A stretch of 5,043 nucleotides of DNA, from contig NZ_JBATXB010000083.1 of the NCBI RefSeq assembly GCF_049673005.1, positions 1 through 5,043 of the forward strand. The letters run 5' to 3'. How positions within the stretch are numbered: position 1 is the stretch's first letter; every line of letters begins with the position of its first letter. Positions 1 through 5,043 of the stretch are shown in pieces. The translations under genes and the position numbers were made by a program. This stretch comes from Carnobacterium_A sp049673005. Lineage in GTDB: Bacteria > Bacillota > Bacilli > Lactobacillales > Carnobacteriaceae. Below the pieces are notes generated by a model. That model was not told the origin of the DNA and did no database searches. It saw nothing but the letters and a program-made list of their open reading frames with translations.

Positions 1-1302
1 ACGTATCACTTTATTCTAGAGATGTTAGAAAGTATAAAAGATAGTTTCCATTCTGAAAAAATCCATATCGGATTGGATGAAGCGTACGGTGTAGGTCTGG
101 GTCAGTACTTAAATACCCACGATTACACTGACCGGTACACTCTAATCAAAGCACACTTAAATAAAGTAGTGGAAATGTGTCGAGAGATAGAAATGAAGCC
201 TCTTGTTTGGAGTGATTTTATTTACCACACATTAGATAAAAAAAGTTTGTCTGGTTACTATCCTGTAAATGCAGAAATTGATTTTTATAAAGCTGCTACT
301 ATGCCTCAAGATATCACATATGTTTACTGGGACTACGGTGAATTTGAACCTACCAATTATAAGCAACGTCTGATTAACCATCGTCTATTTGCTGATGACA
401 TAATGTTTGCAGGTGGCATTCATATTTATGATTCTCTTACTCCTAATCATGGAAAATCATTAAAGACTCTTAATCCAGCTTTGATGACGTGCAAGGAGAT
501 GGGTGTTAAAAAAATAATGGCCACTACTTGGGGCGATAATGGTCAGGAAACATCTCATTGGAACGCTTTGCCAATTATGCAGTGGTATGCGGAACACACG
601 TACAATAAATTCGTTACTGAAGAATTTGTTGCTACTCGTTTTGCTAGCTGTGTTCATCCAAACTTATACGATCAAATGATAGCAACTCGCTATTTAGACG
701 AAGTGCCTGGCGTTGAGTTAATGAATCATTATATGGCAAACCCATCGAAATATTTGCTTTGGCAAGACCCTTTATTAGGTCTTTTTGATGCACATGTTGA
801 GCAGTATCAAAAAGATAGAGATTTAGTAGCCCACTATGAAAAAATCAGAACTAGTTTTTCCTCTTCACTAAATACATCAAAAAATATTCTTCACTTAAAT
901 TTACTATTTTACGAATACTTGGCGACTGTTTTACAAGTAAAATCTACCTTTGGAATTGAACTAATTGAAGCCTACAAAAATAATCAGAGAACTAAATTAA
1001 CTGAACTTGCCCATTCTCGTTTGCCTCTAATTATTAAAGCCGTTGAAGATTTACGCGATTGCCACCAAACGATTTGGATGACTACCTATAAACCATTTGG
1101 CTGGGAAGTCCTAGATAATCGTTATGGTGGATTGCTACAACGATTAAAGACAACTCGCCAAAAAATAGAGACCTATTTATCTGGAGAAATGAATAGAATA
1201 GAAGAATTAGAAGAAAAGAGGCTCCCTTTCTTATCTGGGACAACTCCCTTATCTATACATGTACCGGATTACACTACTATTGTTTTCTCAGGTTACCATT
1301 AA
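1..1302 (+). CDS. Family 20 glycoside hydrolase (beta-N-acetylhexosaminidase), 5'-truncated by window edge
   Basis: This enzyme should remove terminal beta-linked GlcNAc/GalNAc residues from oligosaccharides or glycoconjugates. The frame is open from the first base, with seven codons (TYHFILE) before the first ATG at 22. That ATG is therefore internal, and 433 C-terminal residues are visible. The GH20 hallmark H-x-G-x-D-E appears as HIGLDEA near visible residues 22-28. D26 and E27 are the expected catalytic pair: Asp positions the substrate 2-acetamido group and Glu is the acid/base. Further barrel motifs follow: WSDF (~70), YWDYG (~109), and ATTWGDNGQE (~174-183) with the active-site Trp. 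The rest is a helical C-terminal region with KPFGWEVLDNRYGG (~364-377) and a Glu-rich end. This architecture resembles streptococcal GH20C-type enzymes of about 620 residues, so roughly 190 residues are probably missing on the left. The missing N-terminus hides any signal peptide, so location is unknown. The family call is firm; the exact substrate is inference. Confidence 0.93.
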   Translation, partial: TYHFILEMLESIKDSFHSEKIHIGLDEAYGVGLGQYLNTHDYTDRYTLIKAHLNKVVEMCREIEMKPLVWSDFIYHTLDKKSLSGYYPVNAEIDFYKAATMPQDITYVYWDYGEFEPTNYKQRLINHRLFADDIMFAGGIHIYDSLTPNHGKSLKTLNPALMTCKEMGVKKIMATTWGDNGQETSHWNALPIMQWYAEHTYNKFVTEEFVATRFASCVHPNLYDQMIATRYLDEVPGVELMNHYMANPSKYLLWQDPLLGLFDAHVEQYQKDRDLVAHYEKIRTSFSSSLNTSKNILHLNLLFYEYLATVLQVKSTFGIELIEAYKNNQRTKLTELAHSRLPLIIKAVEDLRDCHQTIWMTTYKPFGWEVLDNRYGGLLQRLKTTRQKIETYLSGEMNRIEELEEKRLPFLSGTTPLSIHVPDYTTIVFSGYH

Positions 1303-1336
1303 TTGGTTTCATTTATCTGGTTTCTAATTATAACTT

Positions 1337-1370
1337 AACCGCCCACTAAACGTTTAGTGGGCGGTTTTAC
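1337..1370. terminator. Intrinsic terminator shared by convergent genes
   Basis: A perfect 30-base palindrome spans 1337-1366, with 14-base arms AACCGCCCACTAAA and TTTAGTGGGCGGTT around a central CG. It has a GC-rich lower stem and is followed on the plus strand by a T-rich stretch starting TTTT at 1365-1368. It lies 34 bases after the hexosaminidase stop and only 6 bases after the permease stop on the other strand. It therefore probably ends transcription from both sides. The U tract is better for the plus direction; on the minus strand only TTAAGTT follows. Confidence 0.88.
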
Positions 1371-1376
1371 TTATTC

Positions 1377-2201
1377 TTATTTCCGAGCTAATGGATTACG
1401 AGAAATTTTATTAAAGTCAGCACGAACAAACGAATCTGTAGCTAAATATAGGAATAAAGCTCCAAAAATAGCGATGATACCCCCACTCATCCATGGCGTT
1501 ATAATAAAGCCATTTAAATCAAACGCTAATCCTAATTTCAACCATCCTTCTTGAGATAATCCTCCTTTTTCTAACATAATTGTTCTGAAAAAGGCGGTTG
1601 TATAAGTCATAGGATTAAAATAAGAAACAAATTTAAGCACACTTGGTAAGAAATCTATCGGAATGTAGGCACCGGATAAGAATGTAAAAGGTAAAACAAC
1701 GGCTTGCTGCACAACTTGAAAGGTAGAAGAGCTTTTTACCATTGAAGCTAAAAATAAGCCTAATCCTGAAAAAACTAAGCCGACTAACATTAAAGCAAAT
1801 AAAACATATAGAATTGTTATCCAATTTTCAAATCTCAATCCTGTAAAAAAGCCAATAATTAAAATAAGAATTCCTTGAGCAGTTGCAATTGTAGCAGCTG
1901 ATAATAATTGACCTAAGGCTACTTGAAAACGACTCGTTGGACTAACTAAGATTTCCTTCATAAAACCTGAAACCGTGTCATCAATTGTAGATGTAGCAAT
2001 GTTCAATGATGTCTGAAAAACAGTTGCTACAATAATCCCCGCCAATAAAAATGCCGTTGGATCCTCGACTTGGTCTGTTTTAAAAATTGAGCTAAAGACA
2101 TATAAGAAGAAAAACGGAATAACTAGGGAAGTGACAAGTTTAACTCGATCCCTTACAAAACCACGTATATTTCTTACCCAAAGCGCTGTAATGGTTCTCA
2201 T
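1377..2201 (-). CDS. ABC-2 type transporter permease (DrrB-like)
   Basis: This is the membrane half of an ABC exporter, paired with the ATPase gene just upstream. The 274-residue length is typical of DrrB/ABC-2 permeases. The hydrophobic profile suggests six membrane segments at about 22-40, 51-70, 99-121, 128-152, 163-184 and 231-256. Family-type motifs are the loop GFMKEILVSPTSR (79-91), which fits the coupling region contacting the ATPase, and FLSGAYIPIDFLPS (174-187) followed by NPMTY (196-200). The N-terminus is basic (MRTITALWVRNIRGFVRDR) and the C-terminus ends NPLARK, both suited to the cytoplasm. The ATG overlaps the ATPase stop as ATGA at 2198-2201, which indicates translational coupling and fixes the start. 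Family members export drugs, antibiotics or lipids/glycans. The substrate cannot be read from this sequence. Confidence 0.93.
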   Translation of the reverse strand: MRTITALWVRNIRGFVRDRVKLVTSLVIPFFFLYVFSSIFKTDQVEDPTAFLLAGIIVATVFQTSLNIATSTIDDTVSGFMKEILVSPTSRFQVALGQLLSAATIATAQGILILIIGFFTGLRFENWITILYVLFALMLVGLVFSGLGLFLASMVKSSSTFQVVQQAVVLPFTFLSGAYIPIDFLPSVLKFVSYFNPMTYTTAFFRTIMLEKGGLSQEGWLKLGLAFDLNGFIITPWMSGGIIAIFGALFLYLATDSFVRADFNKISRNPLARK

Positions 2202-3130
2202 TCTGACGTCTCCTCTCTTATTTCCTTGCCTGTAACTTCTAAAAAGACATCATTTAATGTTCCTTTTTTTATTTCTAAATCCTTTACGTCATTTTTGAAT
2301 GGCTGCACAATATCTAGGAACTGTTGTATGGCGTCTATATCAACCTCTACAAAAAAATAATTCCCTTCTTTTTTATACAGAAGCTGTTCTCTTATTAGTA
2401 CTTTCTCAAATGCTTCTGGATTAACCATTTGTATAATCGCCTTATCTTTTGTATACAGACGTTTTAAGTTTGCAGGAGTATCATCGACTACAATTTTCCC
2501 ATTATCCATAATAGCAACATGATCGCAAATTTCTGCTTCATCCATATAATGGGTTGTTAAAAAAATAGTGATATTCTTTTCTTTTTGAAGTCTCGTAATG
2601 TATTCCCACATTTTATTTCTTGTTTGAGGATCCAGACCTGAGGTTGGCTCATCTAAAAATAAAACTTTTGGATAATGTAATAGCGCACGAGCAATCTCGA
2701 CTCTTCTCTTCATCCCACCAGATAAACTTGAGACAGTTTTAACTTTCCACTCAAGTAAATCAACCAAGTCTAATACAAAATGAATACGATCTTTGACATC
2801 TTTTTTGGGAATAGCGTAAAAGACACAATGCATATTTAAGTTTTCATTCACTGTCATTTTTTCATCTAATGTTTGAGATTGAAAGACTACGCCAATCGTT
2901 TTTCGCACTTCATCTTTTTCTTTTGATACGTCTTTTCCATCTATTAATAATGTTCCTGATGTTTTTTCCATCATAGTAACCAACGTATTAATGGTTGTAC
3001 TCTTTCCTGCACCATTTGGACCAAGAAATGCGAAAATACTTCCTTCTTTTACGTTAAAAGAAACATTATCAACCGCAACAAAGTCTCCATATTTTTTAGT
3101 ATAATTTTTCACTTCAATAATTGGATTCAT
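2198..3130 (-). CDS. ABC transporter ATP-binding protein (DrrA/CcmA-type exporter ATPase)
   Basis: This cytoplasmic ATPase should power the ABC-2 permease encoded next to it. All nucleotide-binding motifs are intact in its 310 residues: Walker A GPNGAGKST (37-45), Q-loop Gln84 in VVFQSQ, signature LSGGM (136-140), Walker B VLFLDEP (156-162) with catalytic Glu161, D-loop SGLD (164-167) and switch His194 in LTTHYMDEAE. After about residue 220 comes a C-terminal extension ending GTLNDVFLEVTG (290-301). This motif is characteristic of daunorubicin-resistance (DrrA-like) ATPases, as opposed to short ~230-residue transport ATPases. The ATG at 3130 is supported by a near-perfect Shine-Dalgarno site. 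The stop codon overlaps the permease start by four bases. Related pairs export drugs, bacteriocins or envelope components; the cargo here is unknown. No regulator or two-component system is visible beside it. Confidence 0.96.
   Translation of the reverse strand: MNPIIEVKNYTKKYGDFVAVDNVSFNVKEGSIFAFLGPNGAGKSTTINTLVTMMEKTSGTLLIDGKDVSKEKDEVRKTIGVVFQSQTLDEKMTVNENLNMHCVFYAIPKKDVKDRIHFVLDLVDLLEWKVKTVSSLSGGMKRRVEIARALLHYPKVLFLDEPTSGLDPQTRNKMWEYITRLQKEKNITIFLTTHYMDEAEICDHVAIMDNGKIVVDDTPANLKRLYTKDKAIIQMVNPEAFEKVLIREQLLYKKEGNYFFVEVDIDAIQQFLDIVQPFKNDVKDLEIKKGTLNDVFLEVTGKEIREETSE
2210..2216 (-). promoter_or_regulatory. Ribosome binding site of the permease, inside the ATPase gene
   Basis: On the minus strand AGAGGAG lies 8 bases before the permease ATG. 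It falls within the last codons of the ATPase (Arg-Glu-Glu). With the ATGA stop/start overlap, it shows that the two proteins are made together from one transcript. Confidence 0.8.
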
Positions 3131-3136
3131 TTTTTT

Positions 3137-3145
3137 ACCTCCTTT
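3137..3145 (-). promoter_or_regulatory. Strong Shine-Dalgarno site of the ABC ATPase
   Basis: The minus strand reads AAAGGAGGT six bases before the ATG at 3130. This is almost full complementarity to the 3' end of 16S rRNA. It decides the start codon and suggests efficient translation of the ABC operon. Confidence 0.9.
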
Positions 3146-3162
3146 AATTTTTTCAACGCTCG

Positions 3163-3186
3163 ACTTAAATTAGTTTAAAATTAAGT
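3163..3186. repeat. Inverted repeat over the candidate ABC promoter -10 box
   Basis: ACTTAA (3163-3168) and TTAAGT (3181-3186) form a symmetric pair. Two more A-T pairs continue inward after one mismatch, giving a 24-base imperfect palindrome centred on the candidate -10 box. The position fits a repressor operator, but the AT-rich composition makes a chance origin possible. Confidence 0.3.
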
Positions 3187-3200
3187 AAGCCCTCTTTTAA
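3172..3200 (-). promoter_or_regulatory. Candidate promoter of the ABC exporter operon
   Basis: On the minus strand a TTAAAA -35-like box (3195-3200) is separated by 17 bases from a TAAACT -10-like box (3172-3177). Each matches the sigma-A consensus at 4 of 6 positions. The location, about 42 bases upstream of the ATPase ATG, is suitable. The region is very AT-rich, so chance matches are common. Confidence 0.35.
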
Positions 3201-3236
3201 AAACAAAAACAACATGAACCAACTACTCACGCTGTT
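3199..3236 (-). terminator. Probable intrinsic terminator of the metallophosphoesterase gene
   Basis: On the minus strand AACAGCGTG (3228-3236) can pair with CATGTTGTT (3208-3216). The stem has nine pairs, two of them G-U, and an 11-base loop. It is followed directly by the T-rich tail TTTGTTTTT (3199-3207). It lies about 95 bases after the phosphoesterase stop. The stem is only moderately stable, and its tail abuts the candidate -35 box of the ABC operon. Confidence 0.4.
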
Positions 3237-3240
3237 AATG

Positions 3241-3269
3241 AATTCTAACTATCAACTTTTTTTAGAATT
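3241..3269. repeat. AT-rich inverted repeat in the spacer
   Basis: AATTCTAA (3241-3248) and TTAGAATT (3262-3269) are perfect 8-base inverted arms around a 13-base loop. A T7 run follows on the plus strand at 3273-3279. No plus-strand gene precedes it, and in the minus direction no T tract follows. A terminator role is therefore doubtful; it may be a protein-binding site or chance. Confidence 0.3.
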
Positions 3270-3330
3270 AGATTTTTTTGTTTTTCAATCCATATCCTTA
3301 ACAGATAGCAGCGACTACTTCATTTACTAG

Positions 3331-4224
3331 TTACCTGATATCAAAGGATTCGATTGGCTCTGGTCCTCTCATGACATCTCGTCCAATTGCCAAAACACCT
3401 TCTGAATCCACTTTAATTTTCCATCTGACCAATTGAATTTGTCCCTCAGTCAATTCGATACACGTAATAATGGTTGGATAGACACAGCATCCAGAATTAA
3501 AGTACGGAAGATCTTCACTTTTCGGGTATTTAAACCTATGCGTATGTCCGCAAATTAAAGCCATTTTATTTTTTTTAATCCACTTATTAAAATTTTTTTC
3601 AATTCTATGTCGTTTAGTAACATTTTTTACTGGACTAGATGGATTTCTTATCCCAAATCCATGTAAAAACTTCCAAAAATAGCGTATCGAAAGTTTTGTA
3701 AAGAAAGCAAATTGATCATTGGGTGCATCTCCTTGATGTCCATGGACGGTTAGTATCTCTTGTCCTGTTTCTAGATTTCTTAACACTAACGCTTCTATTG
3801 GTTTTAATCCTTTAAGGAAGTCAAAAAAAACTTCATTGTATTCGTCATAATTTGTGTAATAGTTTTCTTCTACATACTTTTTATTTTTTAATTTTAGATC
3901 GTGATTGCCATAAAGTCTAATTAATCGCCCTTCATCAAAAAAATCTTTAATGACATCAAATATTTCCCGATGAGCGTTCTTTGTGTATTTAAAATCTGAA
4001 TACTCCAGTAACTCATCACCGTCACCTGCTTCAACATAAGTAAATCCGTTTTTGTAATAATAGTTCAATGCATGATGATAGATATTTCTATTTCGGGCAA
4101 ACTCGTCTGACATACTTCCATTCCCTCTATGGACATCACTAAAAAAGATGTATTTCGAGTTCTCATTAAAATACTCTACTCGTGCGTTTTTATACGCTTC
4201 TGTTAATCGTCGGTTTGTAAACAC
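3331..4224 (-). CDS. Calcineurin-like metallophosphoesterase (LpxH-like motif order)
   Basis: This is a two-metal phosphoesterase of 297 residues. The full set of metallophosphatase motifs is present in order: FSDVHRG with D30 and H32, GDGDE (67-71) with the metal-bridging D68 and a trailing Glu as in GDxxE, GNHD (106-109) with N107, VHGHQGD (160-166) with metal-ligand His, and CGHTHR (225-230) with H227 and H229. NSGCC (243-247) follows, as in the terminal strand of this family. The order and the GDxxE form resemble UDP-2,3-diacylglucosamine hydrolases (LpxH). A Gram-positive host would make no lipid A, however, so the substrate is unknown and the LpxH name should not be transferred. There is no signal peptide or membrane segment, so it is probably cytoplasmic. 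An insert of basic and aromatic residues (about 172-222: KLSIRYFWKFLHGFG, then KRHR and KKNK) could touch a membrane or an anionic ligand. The start is GTG, chosen because a good ribosome site precedes it and no in-frame ATG lies nearby upstream. Confidence 0.9.
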   Translation of the reverse strand: MFTNRRLTEAYKNARVEYFNENSKYIFFSDVHRGNGSMSDEFARNRNIYHHALNYYYKNGFTYVEAGDGDELLEYSDFKYTKNAHREIFDVIKDFFDEGRLIRLYGNHDLKLKNKKYVEENYYTNYDEYNEVFFDFLKGLKPIEALVLRNLETGQEILTVHGHQGDAPNDQFAFFTKLSIRYFWKFLHGFGIRNPSSPVKNVTKRHRIEKNFNKWIKKNKMALICGHTHRFKYPKSEDLPYFNSGCCVYPTIITCIELTEGQIQLVRWKIKVDSEGVLAIGRDVMRGPEPIESFDIR

Positions 4225-4227
4225 TCT

Positions 4228-4237
4228 ATCACCTTCT
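4228..4237 (-). promoter_or_regulatory. Ribosome binding site supporting the GTG start of the phosphoesterase
   Basis: The minus strand reads AGAAGGTGAT three bases before GTG. This matches 9 of 10 positions of the extended Shine-Dalgarno sequence AGGAGGTGAT. It supports GTG at 4224 as the true start. Confidence 0.7.
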
Positions 4238-4276
4238 TTTTACGTAATTTATAGAATCCTATTTTCTGATATCTCC

Positions 4277-4304
4277 AGTATACGTTATCTCTTGTTAGAG
4301 TAAA
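4277..4304 (-). promoter_or_regulatory. Candidate sigma-A promoter of the metallophosphoesterase
   Basis: On the minus strand TTTACT (4299-4304, 4 of 6 to TTGACA) and TATACT (4277-4282, 5 of 6 to TATAAT) are separated by 16 bases. Transcription would begin near 4270, giving a leader of about 45 bases before the GTG start. It lies downstream of the dehydrogenase terminator, which fits an independent transcription unit. Confidence 0.45.
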
Positions 4305-4310
4305 AACGAT

Positions 4311-4339
4311 AAGCTGTTAGCGCTATTTTAAACAGCCTT
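4311..4339 (-). repeat. Weak hairpin between the dehydrogenase terminator and the phosphoesterase promoter
   Basis: On the minus strand AAGGCTGTT (4331-4339) pairs with AACAGCTT (4311-4318), with one bulged G and a 12-base loop. ATCGTTTTTA follows. It could be a second, back-up terminator for the dehydrogenase transcript. The T run starts a few bases late and overlaps the candidate -35 box, so the role is uncertain. Confidence 0.3.
4315..4328. promoter_or_regulatory. cre-like site (possible CcpA binding)
   Basis: The plus strand reads TGTTAGCGCTATTT, with a perfect TAGCGCTA palindrome at 4318-4325. It fits the catabolite-responsive element consensus TGWAARCGYTWNCW at 12 of 14 positions. It lies just upstream of the candidate phosphoesterase -35 box, a position where CcpA may activate. 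Single cre-like matches occur by chance, and this one shares bases with the hairpin at 4311-4339. Confidence 0.25.
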
Positions 4340-4358
4340 TTTAACAATCTTTTTTAAC

Positions 4359-4403
4359 AAAAAAAGACCCTCTCTTTCTTTGATAGAAGAGAGAAGATCT
4401 TTT
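4359..4403 (-). terminator. Intrinsic terminator of the short-chain dehydrogenase
   Basis: On the minus strand AAAAGATCTTCTCT (4390-4403) pairs with AGAGAGGGTCTTTT in about 14 pairs, including two G-U wobbles. The loop is short, and the stem runs into a T7 tract at 4359-4365. It lies about 40 bases after the dehydrogenase stop codon, in the right orientation. Confidence 0.85.
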
Positions 4404-4442
4404 AATGTATTCTAGTTAACCATTCCTCTGTTCGAGAAATTT

Positions 4443-5043
4443 CTATTGAGCCGTATATCCTCCATCGATTGCTAATTCAGAACCCGTTACGTATTTTGAT
4501 TCATCAGAAGCAAGATAAACGCATGCATAAGCAATATCGTTTGCATCTCCAACATATTTTAGAGGAATTCCTTTTAGCATATGTTCTAATATCTCAGGAT
4601 TAGATAGTGAAACTTCAGACATAGCTGTTTTAATCGTTCCTGGATGAATTGAATTACAACGGATATGATCCGGACCGTAATTAACGGCTGTGTGTTTTGT
4701 TAACAAACGAGCTCCACCCTTTGAAGCTGTATAAGAAAATGCTCCACCAGAGCCAACTAATCCTGCAATCGATGAAATATTCACTATTGAACCGCTACCA
4801 TTTTCTTTCATCACTGGTATCACTCGGTTGATACCAAGATAGATACTTTTCAAATTAATATCCATCACTTTTTGCCATTCAGCTTCATCTGTTGTTTCGG
4901 CTGTTTTAGTGTAATTGCCTGTAATACCAGCATTATTAATTAAAACATCGATTTTTCCAAATGATTTTTTAGCTTCTTGGCTAACAGTATCCCAATCTTC
5001 TCCGGAGGCAACGTTATGCTTTATTGCAAGAGCTTCTCCTCCA
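4443..5043 (-). CDS. Short-chain dehydrogenase/reductase (R-alcohol dehydrogenase-like), 5' end beyond window
   Basis: This is an NAD(P)-dependent oxidoreductase of the classical SDR family, probably acting on alcohols or ketones. The frame is open to the right edge, giving 199 visible residues. The first codons read GGEALAIKHNVASGEDW. About 50 residues with the TGxxxGIG dinucleotide loop therefore lie outside, and the in-frame GTG at 4868 is internal. Visible motifs, counted from the first complete codon, are NNAG (36-39), the tetrad Asn63 in MDINLKS, Ser91 in NISSIAG, and Tyr104/Lys108 in SYTASKGG. HPGTIKT (143-149) and the C-terminus VTGSELAIDGGYTAQ follow. The segment NDIAYACVYLASDESK and the final GGYTAQ closely resemble my recollection of Lactobacillus brevis R-specific alcohol dehydrogenase, whose C-terminal Gln binds magnesium. 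NADH versus NADPH preference cannot be judged without the N-terminus. It ends with TAG and has its own terminator. Confidence 0.94.
   Translation of the reverse strand, partial: GGEALAIKHNVASGEDWDTVSQEAKKSFGKIDVLINNAGITGNYTKTAETTDEAEWQKVMDINLKSIYLGINRVIPVMKENGSGSIVNISSIAGLVGSGGAFSYTASKGGARLLTKHTAVNYGPDHIRCNSIHPGTIKTAMSEVSLSNPEILEHMLKGIPLKYVGDANDIAYACVYLASDESKYVTGSELAIDGGYTAQ

Noticed and set aside
22..24. ATG at 22 as the start of the hexosaminidase.
   Set aside because: The frame is open upstream to base 1, there is no ribosome site, and a start here would remove most of the GH20 catalytic barrel. The gene is cut by the window edge.
460..657. A 65-codon minus-strand reading frame inside the hexosaminidase gene.
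   Set aside because: It lies wholly antisense to a strongly supported GH20 coding region, and its translation matches no recognisable domain.
1344..1359. CTAAACGTTTAG core within the terminator, similar to a CcpA cre site.
   Set aside because: The conserved outer TG and C positions do not match, and the symmetry is fully explained by the terminator stem between two gene ends.
1357..1554. A 65-codon plus-strand reading frame antisense to the permease C-terminus.
   Set aside because: It begins inside the terminator hairpin, has no ribosome site and mirrors a well-supported gene.
1633..1824. A 63-codon minus-strand reading frame in another frame of the permease gene.
   Set aside because: It is an out-of-frame shadow of the permease coding region.
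3214..3330. A 38-codon plus-strand reading frame starting MNQLLTLLMN and ending with TAG at 3328-3330, in the spacer.
   Set aside because: It has no Shine-Dalgarno sequence, sits opposite a probable terminator and promoter region, and its composition simply reflects AT-rich DNA.
4866..4868. GTG at 4868 as the start of the dehydrogenase.
   Set aside because: The same frame continues upstream with the conserved NNAG motif and other SDR sequence to the window edge, so this codon is an internal valine.

Overview
This window is about 5 kb of AT-rich, densely packed chromosome-type DNA. It looks like a low-GC Gram-positive bacterium, most likely of the order Lactobacillales. That placement is an inference from strong AGGAGG ribosome sites, short gaps with intrinsic terminators, an SDR whose C-terminus closely resembles Lactobacillus R-alcohol dehydrogenase, and a GH20 enzyme of the streptococcal/lactic-acid-bacterial type. 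I see no rRNA, tRNA, CRISPR array, insertion sequence, phage gene or other sign of a mobile region.

Layout from left to right. (1) Positions 1-1302, plus strand: the C-terminal part of a GH20 beta-N-acetylhexosaminidase. Its start lies before the window, and it ends at a strong hairpin terminator. (2) Positions 1377-3130, minus strand, converging on the same terminator: a two-gene DrrAB-type ABC exporter operon. The ATPase comes first, then the permease, with a 4-base ATGA overlap. (3) Positions 3131-3330: a 200-bp spacer with a plausible terminator for the next gene, a candidate promoter for the ABC operon and two inverted repeats. (4) Positions 3331-4224, minus strand: a calcineurin-like metallophosphoesterase with LpxH-like motif order, starting at GTG. 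(5) Positions 4225-4442: a spacer with a candidate promoter, a cre-like palindrome, a weak hairpin and a clear intrinsic terminator. (6) Positions 4443-5043, minus strand: the C-terminal part of a classical short-chain dehydrogenase, whose N-terminus lies beyond the right edge.

The genes look like separate transcription units: amino-sugar release, export, phosphoester hydrolysis and carbonyl/alcohol redox chemistry. Apart from the ABC pair there is no sequence evidence that they form one pathway. I did not find a convincing undescribed system. The items most worth a second look are the LpxH-like phosphoesterase in an apparent Gram-positive, the C-terminal Gln of the SDR, and the compact terminator/promoter overlaps with inverted repeats in the two spacers.
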